In this document: positions 1 to 10,595 of the stretch, in pieces
Position numbering within the stretch: position 1 is the stretch's first letter
How the letters are laid out: every line of letters starts with the position of its first letter
Assembly: GCA_963576565.1 (NCBI GenBank)
Contig: OY755046.1
Span: 49,718,786 to 49,782,785 of the forward strand
Origin: Aspidapion aeneum
Lineage: Eukaryota; Arthropoda; Insecta; Coleoptera; Brentidae
Length of the DNA stretch: 64,000 nt
Direction of reading: 5' to 3'
The notes under the pieces: generated by a model
Database searches by the model: none
The model's input: only the letters and a program-made list of their open reading frames with translations
What the model was told of the DNA's origin: nothing
Program-made: the position numbers and the translations under genes

Positions 1-99
1 GAGCGCAACAGAGATACTGCTGGTCATAATGAGCCGATACACTATGCTGACGTTCATCTAATCAAGAATCGTCAGGAGCTGCAGGGATTCGCTAAATGC

Positions 100-362
100 A
101 CTTGCTAGTGCTAATAATGTGTCACGAGGGAAATGAGGCCGCAGACAAGGCAGCAGGGAAAGCGGCATCTGCATCAATTAACCATATTGAGATGGATGGA
201 GAACAGCTTCCAACAATACTGGATGAATAGACCAGAACTGGCTCACTCTAAAGAGTTCATTAAAGGACCTTGTCAAGAGAGACCAAGGAATATAATTGGA
301 CTTACCAGAGAGGAAATTCGTATAGCGACTGGACTTTTTACGGGTCACTGTCGACTAAGAGT
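100..362 (+). pseudogene. RNase H / C-terminal relic of an I/R1-type LINE
   Basis: Two reading frames together give the end of a retrotransposon RNase H domain. Frame 3 from about 123 reads HEGNEAADKAAGKAA, the usual GNE-AD-A motif of LINE RNase H. After a +1 shift, frame 1 gives WMENSFQQYWMNRPE, then HSKEFIKGP and the RIATGLFTGHCRLR block that normally precedes the C-terminal zinc knuckle. RNase H domains of this kind sit at the end of the second ORF of I, R1 and LOA clade LINEs. The copy is frameshifted and cut at about 362, where an inverted copy of the same element begins. The upstream part lies outside the window or has decayed. Clade assignment is tentative. Confidence 0.75.
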
Positions 363-790
363 GATGATGATGATTCATATGTGAGTGGGCCTTGCAGCCC
401 TTCCACTGCGACCACCAGTGGGTCTATTGCGGCTCACTTTTGAGTGGTATTTACCACTGTATGCCTAATCCTCCAAAAAGGCCGGCTATCAGTTTGGGTG
501 AGACACTGTTCAGATCTTCTGAGTCGATCTGAGGTTTACCGAAAGTATTCTGACATAAACGTGCAATAGCCGGACATTCGCACAGTACATGTCTGACTGT
601 TTCGTCATCCTCCATACAGTTTACGTTCGGTCTCTTCTGTTAGTCCCATTCTGTGCAAGGTCCTTTAATGAACTCTTTAGAGAGAGCCAGTTCTGGTATA
701 TTTATCCAGTATTGTTGGAAGCTATTCTCCATCCATTTTAGTATGGTTGATTTAGCAGCATTGTATGATATCCCCAGGGCTGGCTCGGGA
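363..790 (-). pseudogene. Inverted second copy of the same LINE 3' end
   Basis: Read on the minus strand, this segment repeats parts of both neighbours. 660-770 is the reverse complement of the WMENSFQQYW / LALSKEFIKGP coding stretch in the first copy. 363-640 is the reverse complement of the zinc-knuckle and 3' tail found at 820-1105. Relative to the first copy it has a deletion that joins the FIKGP codons directly to the downstream RMG-coding sequence. It is a dead fragment, best explained by insertion or rearrangement of several copies of one family. Confidence 0.7.
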
Positions 791-1105
791 CCGACTAAGA
801 GTACTCATGCACAGAATGGGAATAACAGAATAGACCGAATGTAGACTCTATATAGAGGATGACGAAACAGTTAGGCATATACTGTGCAAATGTCCGCCTA
901 TTGCAGGTTTACGTCAAAACACTTAGTAAACCTCAGATTGATTCAGAAGATCTGAACAGTGTGTTACCCAAACAGATTTTTTGTAGGATTAGAAATATAG
1001 TGGTGAGAAACCACTCAATACTAAGCCACAATAGACCCACTAGTGGTCGCAGTGGAAGGGCTGCAAGGTCAACTCACATATGAATCATCATCATGCTGGC
1101 CTTAG
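791..1105 (+). pseudogene. Third copy: zinc-knuckle tail of the same LINE
   Basis: Plus-strand reading gives a degraded MHRMGITE segment, then IEDDETVRHILCKCPPIAGLR, a Cys/His knuckle typical of the C-terminus of I/R1/LOA LINE polyproteins. A run of 3' sequence follows, ending near 1105. Its last 280 bp pair with the preceding minus-strand copy, so 363-1105 forms an imperfect foldback with a loop of roughly 180 bp. Stops and frameshifts make it non-coding. Confidence 0.7.
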
Positions 1106-1984
1106 TAGTTTCGCCGTTACAAGTCGATTAAATTACATGATACGATGTTTTTTGCCAGTTTTGACATTTTCAGTGGTTCTACTGTGTGTTTTCATATGAT
1201 ATTTTCGAAACTAAACACATTCTTCAAAGCAAATTCCAATTTATGAGTGAAATGTGAGGCTATTTCAAGTTTGGCCCCACACAATATGACACCTCAGTAT
1301 ATGATTTGCTCTAAGGGTTATCGAATATTAGATCGCCGCCGCCACACCGATCTGTTGGCTTTCCCTCTATGTTGTTATTTGGAAATCGAAGAGACCACTT
1401 TGTATTGCACAGTAATATTAAAGTCAATGGGCTTTTGGTCCATACAGTACAATACATTGTATGAAAATCCTATTTTTGGAATTTTCGTTCTGCATCTTGT
1501 TTAACCAGAACCCCGTGACGTCCCATTTTAGGGACATAACCGGTGACGTCGAGGCTCACAAACTCCTTTTATCTATATCAATTTTTTATTTAATCCGGAG
1601 AATTTTGTTGCTTTATTTATATCAAACTTTTTTTCAATGTATTTTATCAGACGTTTTGTCAATTGTATAGGGATATTTCATATAAATCATATTTCATTAG
1701 GAAATTTAGAAAAAAATATCCGTCAAAAAATCGTATTTAAGCCTCTATAAAATACAGACAAATTCAAAATTTATTTTCAGTCTTAAAACAAAGAAGATAT
1801 TGGAACCAACACATTTTCAATCTGAAGTTAGTGCTTCCATAATTATTCACAAAAAATATCAATCTACACAAAAGCAGTTCCAAAATATAATTTTTAGTAC
1901 AAGCTTATGTTTGTCTTTTATTTTAAATCAAGACGTGACCCATCCAATGCTTGTGTACCTTAATCCAGACACCTCATCACTACA
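1106..1984. other. AT-rich spacer, nothing recognised
   Basis: Short open frames of 60-85 codons occur on the plus strand, but none shows a recognisable motif, codon bias or start context. No inverted or tandem repeat stands out. Confidence 0.5.
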
Positions 1985-3115
1985 AGTTGGTGTCAGATAA
2001 GGGGAAAGGTGTTAGGTGTAAAGTAAAGCTGTCCGGTTGGGAGAAAAAAATAAAAAGTGGGGGTAAATGTGTGAGTTATGGGGCAAAAGGTGTCAGGTGT
2101 TTATTAAAGGTAATGGTGTCAAGTGTTGGATAAAGATGTTAGGTATGGGTAAAGGTGTCAGGTGTGGATAAATGTAATTTAAATTTAAGTAATCTGAAAT
2201 TGGCAATTATTATAAAGAATTTTAAATTTTATTTCAGAACATAGGTACTACCTTAATTTTCTTTGATTTAGTTAGTTGTAAATAAATCAATAGCAATAAA
2301 AATATAATATCATTAAAATGATAACATAGGTAAATGTTTAAGATGTGGGAAGTTAACCTCTTATATGTCGAATAAAGATCTCAGGTGTGAGGTTAAAGTG
2401 TCAGGTGTGGGGTAAAGGTCAGGTATGATATTAAGGTGTCAGATATTGGGTTAAGATATCAGGTATGAATTAAAGGTGTCAGGTGTTGGAAAAAGGTGTC
2501 GGGTGTTGGCCAAGAAGCAAATATTAGCGATGGACCGTCCGGTTATTCGTTCTCTGCCTTTAAATGCGAGAATCTAACAGAGATTGTTTAACTAAGTTTT
2601 ATTAACCATCAATAACCCTGCTCTGGAAGTAGATTATCTTTGGTTAAAAAAACAATAAAAAAACATGATATTTTAATGTTTCTTGGTTAAACGCTCTCTG
2701 TTTGATTCTCACGTTTAAACAAAGATAACGAATAATCAGTCGGTCCGTCACTAACATTTGCCCAAGGTGTGGATTAAAGGTGTCATCTTTAGAGTAAATT
2801 TGTCATCTGTAGGGTAAAAGTGCTTGAGGTGTCAGGTGTGAGTAGTGGCGTAATGATCACCCGTCAAGTAAAGGTGTCCCCGTAAATATATCACCCGTCA
2901 AAGGTTGGTTAAATGTTAGGTCTTGGGTAAAGGGGTCAGATATTTGTATAGGTATCAGGTGTGGGGTAAATGTGTCAGGTGTGGGGTAAAGGTGTCAGGT
3001 GTGGGGTAAGGGTGTCAGGTGTGGGGTAAAGGTGTCAGGTGTGGTTAAAGATATTAAGTGTAAAGTTATAGTGTCAGGTGTGGGAAAAGATGTCAGGTAT
3101 GGGTAAAGGTATTTC
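1985..3115. repeat. Degenerate 20-bp minisatellite (GGTGTCAGGTGTGGGGTAAA)
   Basis: The unit GGTGTCAGGTGTGGGGTAAA is repeated with substitutions and indels. The cleanest run is at about 2950-3045, with consecutive near-identical copies. The flanks decay to isolated GGTGTCAGGT words. The array is interrupted by a MITE at 2515-2761. It is strand-asymmetric (G-rich on the plus strand). Confidence 0.9.
2515..2761. mobile_element. MITE with imperfect ~75-bp terminal inverted repeats
   Basis: The left arm starts GCAAATATTAGCGATGGACC and the right arm, reverse-complemented, starts GCAAATGTTAGTGACGGACC. The similarity continues through TTATTCGTT and GAATC(T/A)AACAGAGA for about 75 bp. CCAAG occurs at 2510-2514 and 2762-2766 and could be a 5-bp target duplication, although the left arm then has two extra bases. 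There is no coding capacity. It interrupts the minisatellite, so it is younger than the array. Confidence 0.75.
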
Positions 3116-3460
3116 TTAAGGTTAAGTTTATCTTTTCTGAATAACGACAAAAATACTCTCTTCTAGAATAAAAATAACATAGTCTTTAAAATATTCAACC
3201 TACCGAGTCAGAAGCCCAGAATCGAAATTCACGAAGGGCAAATAAAGTCCACGATGGCTAGGCTGCAGGTTCTTTTTCCAAAAGACAGTGAAATATTCCC
3301 AACAGGATACAATTTGTAGCCGAATTAGAACACTAGGGAATGCCCAGCACGGAACACAAAATACATGAACACCATAGTTTTAATTTTTTATCTCTTCCTA
3401 CGTTTCAGCTTGAAGGCAACAAAAATGGTTAATTTGCTATTTGCTAATGCTATTTATAAT

Positions 3461-3523
3461 CTCTAGATAGCGGTGTTTCGTCCTTATTGTGATACATCAG
3501 TTCCAGCGTAACCATATGGGATT
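3461..3523. repeat. Fragment of the MITE family seen at 5867-6084
   Basis: The stretch containing GGTGTTTCGTCCTTATTGTG and CATCAGTTCCAGCGTAACCA matches the left arm of the 5867-6084 element with a few differences. Only one arm is present. Confidence 0.55.
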
Positions 3524-4411
3524 AAGATGAAACTAAAGGTGATATCTGAGAGGACCTAAAAAGCTATCGACTTATAACACTCCTTAATGTTATTTCTAAG
3601 CCTTTCAGGAAAACATTAGCCGATAGAGTAACAACAAAATTTGATGGATATCAATTAAAAAAACAAGCAGGGTTCAGAGAAGGTGTAAGTACAGTTGACC
3701 ATCTATTAACCATGAAAACACTAATAAAACGATCCAACGAATACAACATTTCACTATTTATCGACTTTAAAAAAGCTTTTGATAGTACTGAGGACTGGGC
3801 AATAAAGGCATCTTTAATTAAAAGCCAAATAGATCCCAGATACACAGGCTTAATAGGCAATATATATATATATAGCGAAGCAACAATATCAATCAAAATC
3901 CTCGAAAAAGAGGTGTCAGACAGGGTGATACAATATCCCCCAAACTATTTAACCAGATTCTAGAAGATGTTACAGCAGCTAAAAATGTAGGCTTAAGTAT
4001 GAACTACACTAAAACTAAAATCATAACAAACATAGATCAAGATATCAAGATGAAAATAAACCAAGAAAAATAGAACAAGTAGAGGAATATGTATACCTGC
4101 GACAAATTATTAAACTAAAAAAAAAGAAAACCAAACAGCTGAAATCAAGAGACGAGTAACATTGGCTTAAGCACCATTCGGTAAATTAAGCTACATATTA
4201 AAAAATTAAAAATATCCTCGGCACCGCTAAACGAAAGTGTATAACCAATATATCCTTCCTATCAGATATTAAAGGAGAAGTAGCAAAATTAAAATAGAAA
4301 TTTGCCGGTTATAATATTTGACAGAAAGCAGATCGATGGAACAAATGTATTGTAAACTGGTGACCTTGGGAAAATAAAAAAGATTTGAAGAAATATGCGG
4401 GAACTAGATAG

Positions 4412-5577
4412 TTTAGTTTAGTTTATTTATTGGTAATATTACACAAAAAATAGTGTTTTTACAAGTCAACAGATAAGATATCTTACAAAATTCTACTTAA
4501 AAAGATTATTGCATAATTATGATTAATTAAAAAACCTATTTTATTGACTACATGAAGATTTAAAATATGTATAAAAACACGTTTATTTTAAAAAAAGAAA
4601 TTTCAACACACAAGTTTAAAAGTTTAAAAAAACACATAAGTTCTAAATATAAAATTACTACTCAGGTACTCCTCGAAGGAATAAAGTACATTCAGGATTA
4701 GATGGTTTTTCACCTTCCCAATAAACTGTTTAATTTCCAGAGATTTTATTTCTGGTGGAAGTGCATTAAAAAATTTGATTGCATAATAATCTGTGCCTCT
4801 ACGAGTTCTATCTAGCCTGTGATAGCTAGGTATGAGATTATCTCTATTCCTAGTACCCACAGAATGTACATCTCTATGAGTTTTAAACATCTCTTGATTT
4901 TTTCTGATATATGTCAGACAGTTCAAAATAAAAATGCATGGAAATGTTAGGATTTTTAATTTTTTAAAGCAGTTTTTACAACACTCTTGATACCTTAAGC
5001 CTACGATTATTCTTACACAGCGACGCTGCAATTTAAAAACTTGCCTGGCCTGAGGGGCATGGCCCCAGTTTAATACTGCATAGGACATGTTTGAGCAGAA
5101 ATATCCATGGTATGCAGTTAATAAGGTAGAGATGGACACATTTTTAGACAGATTTCTCATAAGAAAAATGATTTGGGATAGCTTGGAGCTCAATTTGTCA
5201 ACATGTACCTCCCAAGTTAGACCTGAATCCAGGTACACACCTAGAAATTTAACATCCTCATCACTAAGTAGATCTGACTGAGTACTTCTGAGAGTGAAAT
5301 TCAAGTTTTGTGTCTTGCTATGGTTAAGACTAAGTCTATTGGCCAAAAACCAGTCCTCAATTTTATTTTTGTTGTCAGCTACAGTGTCGCTAATTGGCTG
5401 TGATGGATGATGATGTTGCAAGGTGGTAGTATCATCAGCAAACAGCAGCAGCAACAGCTCGATAATATCACAAAAATTTGGGAGATCATTGATATATATT
5501 AGGAAAAGCAGGGGACCCAGCACGGAGCCCTGAGGTACCCCATGCTGGACCCTCTGCTTCTCGGAGTTAGTGTTGTT
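4412..5577 (-). mobile_element. 5'-truncated Jockey-type LINE inserted in the RTE relic, TSD GATAG
   Basis: This is a minus-strand insertion whose 3' end is at 4412. Its tail is rich in AAACTAAAC-like repeats rather than a clean poly-A. Its truncated 5' end is at 5577. GATAG occurs exactly once on each side (4407-4411 and 5578-5582), and excision rejoins the RTE reading. It carries one long open frame, listed separately. 5' truncation and a short target duplication are the normal products of target-primed reverse transcription. Confidence 0.9.
4624..5576 (-). CDS. Partial LINE reverse transcriptase (C-terminal half), still open
   Basis: The frame is open from the truncated 5' edge to a stop at 4624, about 317 codons. 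The reading enters with GVPQGSVLGPLLFLIYINDLP (RT motif 4), followed by LLLLFADDTT (the catalytic FADD box) and EDWFLANRLSLNHSKT. Next come VKFLGVYLDSGLTWEVHV, the STLLTAYHGYFCSNMSYAVLNWG block and a C-terminal extension ending in YHRLDRTRRGTDYYAIKFFNALP. This order is standard for Jockey/BS-type LINE polymerases. The N-terminal endonuclease and RT motifs 0-3 are missing because of 5' truncation, so no start codon belongs to it and no active enzyme is expected. The absence of stops suggests a fairly recent insertion. A relic of related type lies at 62230-63000. Confidence 0.9.
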
Positions 5578-5866
5578 GATAGATGGACAAGGCCACAGAC
5601 AGAGAAGAACTAAAAATATTAGGGGAGGCCAATGTCTAAAGATGGATCGAAGAAGGCTAAATAGATAGATAGAGATAGATCTAAAAAGGAGTCATGAAAA
5701 AAAAATACTAAACCAGACCCACTGTCAAGTTGAAACATACTATTATTTGACGTCACTACGAAGTCAAATATAATCAGTCTCAGTAAAAATCTTAGCAGAA
5801 TAAAATAAGAGGGACATTTTGAGGAAGGTGTCAAAATACTCAACGAAGACACGTTTGTGGACAGTT

Positions 5867-6084
5867 CCTAAAACGGGGGTCAGCGTAGCTCGTAGACACC
5901 GGTGTTTCATACTTATTGGGACACATCAGTTCGAGCGTCGTCATATGGGATGGCGACTACACAAATACAAAGACAATACCGACAATAGAAATTAAAGAAT
6001 TAACCAAACCACACCATACGCTCGAACTGATGTATATCAATAAGGACACCGGTATCTACGAGCTACTCTGACCCCTGTTTAGGG
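5867..6084. mobile_element. MITE with ~80-bp terminal inverted repeats
   Basis: The left arm CCTAAAACGGGGGTCAG, then GTAGCTCGTAGACACCGG and CATCAGTTCGAGCGT, pairs with the reverse complement of the right end (CCCTAAACAGGGGTCAG, GTAGCTCGTAGATACCGG, CATCAGTTCGAGCGT). No convincing target duplication was found. A one-arm fragment lies at 3461-3523, and the 6117-6130 sequence CCTAAAATGGGGTC resembles the terminus again. Confidence 0.8.
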
Positions 6085-7009
6085 AAGTAGATCCATAATA
6101 TTCAATAACTATTGTACCTAAAATGGGGTCTGTTATAAGCCAAAGACTCACGGGTTTATAACTATGGGATCTATGTGGTTTGGCGGCAAGAAACTAGGAT
6201 AGGAAATTGTTTTATCTAGCTGGCGTTTGGAGGGATAAATCAGCGCTAATAGGCGCTGAGTAAAGCGCAACGGGTGTTTATCCAAGGGTTAATTGACGGT
6301 TTGCCCTAATTTTTATTTTTAATCGAAAAAAGAGACAAGCAGTACTAGTGCTTCAGCTAAACTTTATTCTCAAGAAAATTGTTAAATGAAAGAATAGTTA
6401 ATTCAGGCGCTACATGTCAGGTTTGAGCAATATACTGCATTTAATGAAAGAAGCAACAAACTTGGTCTGGATCATTGACTTCTATACCCTACGGGTAGAC
6501 CCGGCATGGGCCAAAATTGCCATTATATCAAGCTTTTATCGCAATTGACCAAATACAAGTAAGAATTTAATGAGCAAAATAGGGATGAAAATAGAATTTC
6601 GGTTTGGTGAGTCCGGAAACATGCAACATCGCAAAAATATTCTATTTGCTTGTCTTGGATAAAAAAGGGCAGTGGCGGCGCAAAATAAAAATTTTGAATT
6701 CCACTAGAATTTTTTTATCAACAATTTTCTGTTTGAATAATAAATAATTCATGAATACTTACTTGTGTGTGTTTACAAAATTCTCTTCAGTAAAAAAAAA
6801 GAGTAAAAAAAATTTCTAAGCATGCTAAGTGCAGTGGATGTATTAAAATTATTGTTTTCATCTTAGAACTTTACAAATGTTGTACCTTCCAGGTAAAATA
6901 TTTTCTTTCTTTGAACAAGGGTCTTCTTCAACTCTTCTTTTCTTGGGTGGACTACAAGTTATGCTCGAGTCAGATGAAATTTCGGAACTAAAAATTTCAA
7001 TTCGAAATG
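6085..7009. other. Spacer, nothing recognised
   Basis: AT-rich sequence with a few GC-richer words. No motif, repeat pair or frame longer than about 80 codons could be supported. Confidence 0.4.
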
Positions 7010-7439
7010 GGACAACCGGGCGCCGGGCCAACTCGGCGCCGCCAACATGGCGCCACGCCGGGCCTAATGGGCGCCGGGCCAACTCAGCGCCGGACTATTT
7101 TTTTTTCGATAAAATGTGCAGATAAAAACAAAATAAATATGTTATTTATACAAAACTTTCAACATCTATTAAGTCGAGTGTTGAAATTTGGTAGGTGTAG
7201 TGTTCTGCGACTTGAAACACCGCCAAGTTCCATATTCGATACATATCGATGCATAAATAAGAAAGTCCGCCATTTTGGATCCGCCACTTTAATTTTTTTA
7301 AGGTTGTTTTTCATCTGCACATTTTATCAAGAAAAAATATTTTAGTCCGGCGCCCAGTTGGCTCGGCGTCAAGTTGGCCCGGCGCCCAGTTGGCCTGCCG
7401 CCCAGTTGGTGGCGCCGAGTTGGCGGCGCCCAGTTGTCC
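7010..7439. mobile_element. Terminal-inverted-repeat element with GC-rich subterminal motif arrays
   Basis: The left end GGACAACCGGGCGCCGGGCC and the right end (reverse complement GGACAACTGGGCGCCGCC) form inverted termini. Each is followed by several copies of a GGCGCCGGGCCAACT-like word, then by the shared sequence GATAAAATGTGCAGAT on the inner side. The interior is AT-rich and non-coding, with TCCGCCATTTTGGATCCGCC in its right half. GC content at the ends contrasts sharply with the surroundings. Superfamily is not clear and no target duplication was identified. Confidence 0.75.
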
Positions 7440-8035
7440 TAGACTGCAACACATTTCAGGGGTCTGGTACGTTTTACCACCTTTCTTAAAACTACGAAGT
7501 TTTTTGAAAAATGATAATTTTAGACCATTTTATAGTGATTTCTAAAAAAAAAAATTGCGGACTATCTTTGATTTTGTTAAAAAAATTGAAATTGAAACAT
7601 TCTTAAAACCCCATTAAAACCCATACAAATTGCTACAAAAGAAGCATTTTCTCATTTCAAACTGAAACAAAACGGTCCCTGACGTCTATCAGCTGTCAAC
7701 AAAAACTTGAAATAACTAAGGTCACTGATCCAAATCGGGTCAGTTTTTTTGGTCCTTTTATGAAAATGCACAATTTTTAAAAAAGCATGAAATTCAAAAC
7801 AAAATCAAGAAAATTATGATTCCTACATTTTTACAAATAAAAATTAGTTTAATTGAACATTATATCAATTTTTATTCCTTAAAACACTAAAAATTTATAA
7901 TTATTTACTTTTTTAAAATTTATCGAAGGTCTAACTGAACAAAAGCAAACTGAACCCATCCGTATCGAAATGAACCAAATCAAACTGAATCTAACGGTTC
8001 GGTTTGGTTGGGTTCGATTTGCTTAAACTGAACCG
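7440..8035. other. AT-rich spacer with GGTTCGG-type words at its end
   Basis: No gene signal. From about 7940 the sequence passes into degenerate AACCGAACC/GGTTCGGTT words that lead into the decamer array. Confidence 0.45.
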
Positions 8036-8340
8036 AACCTAACCGAATATAGCTAAACCTAACCTAAACAATCCTAACATAACCTAACCCAACCTAACCC
8101 AACCTAACCCAACCTAACCCAACCTAACCCAACCTAACCCAACCTAACCCAACCTAACCCAACCTAACCCAACCTAACCCAACCTAACCCAACCTAACCC
8201 AACCTAACCCAACCTAACCCAACCTAACCCAACCTAACCCAACCTAACCCAACCTAACCCAACCTAACCCAACGTAACCCAACCTAACCCAACCCAGCCC
8301 AACCTAACCCAACCTAACCCAACCTAACCAAACCTAACCT
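8036..8340. repeat. Telomere-like decamer array AACCTAACCC
   Basis: About 26 tandem copies of AACCTAACCC, nearly perfect from about 8083 to 8330, with single-base variants such as AACGTAACCC and CCCAGCCC. The unit equals CCTAA plus CCCAA, that is TTAGG alternating with TTGGG on the other strand. TTAGG is the common arthropod telomere repeat, so this is an interstitial telomere-like array or a microsatellite that resembles one. Confidence 0.9.
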
Positions 8341-9693
8341 ACCTATTGTTAATAAATATAGTAAAAGTTGTTAGGTTTATGTCCAGGGGGTAACCATTGT
8401 CCATAATCGTCGGAAATCGAGTTAGGATTAGTGTATGCGACCATAAACATTGAGTGGCGAGTGAGTGTTTGGTCTTCAATTTTTTTAGGGAAATTTTTCA
8501 AAATCTTTTTTTGCGCACTCTGGGCACCCTAATAAACCGTAATCTGGTCACCCTAATCCATCGCAATCAAAGAAAATGGGTAATCGAAGTGTCACAAATT
8601 TTTTGTTGGTTTCTATTCTTCTTTTATATTATGTAGGACAAAATTATTAATTAAACTAAGTGAACTTATTAAGTAAGACAGCATGATAGTCAAATGACAT
8701 TAGAAGGACATAAACATATGATACCGGCCTGTAGACCGGTCGCGGTGGTCATATAATAATAAATATATACTTTCGCGATGAAAGACCAAAATTTAACTTA
8801 AAATTATTGTAAAGTCCGCAAAAAACATTAAATTTATCGAAATTTATAAAAACATAGATCAGTGTGTGTAACAATTCCTCAAGATGTATGAAACTCGACC
8901 GTGACATGTCAAAAGTTTGGTTCGAAAAAACAAAAACAACTGGATAAAAATCGGTATGTAAGAATTTAAAAAGAAATCATTTTTAAGAAAATCAAATACT
9001 TTTTGTTAATTTTCATGCAATGCAAAAAAATGTGCGGGGAAGTGACACTTTCTGAATCAAAATGTGTGAGGGTAAAATCGCACGGTCGCAGAAAAAACTA
9101 TCTATCGTGACGCTACTGAACTTTCTCGTGTTTTAGGAAAAACTATCTGTCAAGACGACTTACCCATGAAATGTTGTTTTTTTATAGATTTTTTTTCTTC
9201 TTTTGCACAAAAAACAATTTTGGACCATGTTTAAACTCAAATAGTTACTTCTAAACTTGTTTTTAAACGTTTTAAGATTTCTTTTTGTAATATTCCCGCA
9301 CAAAATTCAAAAAAAATCATTTCCGTACTTAGACAACATTGTCTATCAGTTTTCCCTGTATACACGGACTAACAGGTAGAATCACTCAAAATACGGCAGG
9401 TGGATTAAAGGTAGCCAGCTGCTTTTCTTTCGCACTTATGCCGTCAGTGTGAAAGAGATAAAAGTACCCTTATATTATCTAGGGTATTATTAGCATGCAA
9501 AATCACCCTATCTTTGTCCGTTTCACATGTTCAATAATGTCTATCTCTGTTTTTATTGTAAAAGAAATACCCGACCATAGGAACCAAATTGGATAGGGTC
9601 AATAAAAAATGCCTTGTCTTTCCGTCTCTAACGCCCTTTTAGGGCGTTATACAACTCAATGGTCTGGATAGACATGAGACTCACCCAAACATT
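8341..9693. other. AT-rich spacer, nothing recognised
   Basis: No motif-bearing frame was found. Short repeated words (ACTATCTATCGTGACG and ACTATCTGTCAAGACG near 9100-9160) are too brief to define an element. Confidence 0.4.
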
Positions 9694-10124
9694 TTACGAA
9701 GGGGAATCACCCCCACCCCTGGCAGGGGGGTGATTCTTCCCTTAAACATGCCTTTTGACAGTTTTTTGTGCAAGTGCTCTCTGAAGGCACTGGTGCACGT
9801 CCCAAAAGCGTACGAAAAAAGGGGTAAATTTGTAAAATATATTTTTTTATTTTTCTTGTGGTATTTTTTATCCCTCACACATTCTTTCTTTTGTCAAAAA
9901 AAGTATTTTTGGTCAAAAAGCCATTGTGCACAGTTAAATATTTAGTAAGTTAGACATACATTTTTAAAATATCTGCCTTGAAGTAAAAATAAATGTGTTC
10001 AATGTGTAAAAATTCTCAATGTATCAACTTCTCGGAATATTCGCAAAAAATGTCAAAAAACATATTTAAGGGACGGGGGAACCACCCCCCACGAAGAGTG
10101 GAGGGATGGTTCCCTTTCGTTATA
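9694..10124. mobile_element. Inverted-repeat element with ~78-bp arms
   Basis: 9694-9771 (TTACGAAGGGGAATCACCCC through CCCTTAAACATGCC and TTTTGACAG) pairs with the reverse complement of 10042-10124 (TAACGAAAGGGAACCATCCC through CCCTTAAATATG and TTTTTGACA). The 270-bp interior has no coding signal. Identity of the arms is roughly 75-80 percent by eye. Confidence 0.65.
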
Positions 10125-10394
10125 TTTTTAGGTAGAGTGTACTGTATATCCATATCAAGTGTGTTGCTTCGGTCATTAAAAGCTGTAAGTGTTTTTTTTT
10201 TATATACTGAGACTTTTCATTATGGAACTTATTATAGCATATGAAGACTTAATTTGGGCAAACCCAATTTTGTTTTAAAATTAAGCTAATTCAATGCTTA
10301 GAAGACTAGCGAGTATTGTCCAGGCCGATGGTGCCATGACAAGTTATTAAATATTGTTATTTTTTGTATATTTCTTTAATTTGCTAATAATATG

Positions 10395-10545
10395 ACTGGA
10401 GCGCATTGATATTGGTCAAGTCAGTGCCTTGTTTTCACCGAACATTTCCCTCTTTATCATATTTTCTTTTGATTCGCACAATCGTCGACTTGTTTCATCC
10501 ATAGTGAACGGCTACAATGCGCACCAACCATTCAGTGTCTGATTT
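10395..10545 (-). pseudogene. Fragment of a Tc1-type transposase N-terminus
   Basis: The minus strand reads STIVRIKRKYDKEGNVR-KQGTDLT, matching the helix-turn-helix segment of the relic at 57850-58745 (RRLCDSKENMKKREMFEKQGTG). The nucleotide identity of the two segments is evident (ATTTCCCTCTT, CATATTTTCTTTTGA, TCGCACAATCGTCGA). Only this part of the gene remains. Confidence 0.7.
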
Positions 10546-10595
10546 GACCAATTCGTTTTTATTTTGTTGCAATAAATAGATAGAAGTTATTTTTT

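Larger units (their letters stand above)
3536..5660 (+). pseudogene. RTE-like LINE reverse transcriptase relic, interrupted at 4412-5577
   Basis: The decayed reverse-transcriptase reading includes YRLITLLNVISKPFRKTLADR, QAGFREGVSTVDHL, IDFKKAFDSTE (RT motif with the first catalytic Asp) and, after a frameshift, RGVRQGDTISPKLFNQILEDV. The next recognisable piece (VGLSMNYTKTKI, then VEEYVYL and EIKRRVTLA-APFGKL) follows directly. The segment that should carry the catalytic YADD box is therefore deleted. The C-terminal tail (KFAGHNI, RWNKCIVNWWPWENKKDLKKYAGTR) stops at about 4411 and resumes at 5578 with RWTRPQTEKN. Removing 4412-5577 restores the expected AG-W-R-AQDR-like tail. Many stops and the missing active site make it dead. 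These motif spacings are those of RTE-clade elements common in insects. Confidence 0.85.

Noticed and set aside
1985..3115. Possible CRISPR-like array of 20-bp repeats
   Set aside because: Repeats are contiguous with no unique spacers of constant length, and the sequence context is eukaryotic transposon-rich DNA.
7010..7125. Overlapping open frames through the GC-rich terminus
   Set aside because: They exist only because the GC-rich repeat lacks stop codons; no protein motif.
8036..8340. Genuine chromosome end
   Set aside because: Unrelated sequence continues on both sides and the unit is a decamer variant, so it is interstitial.
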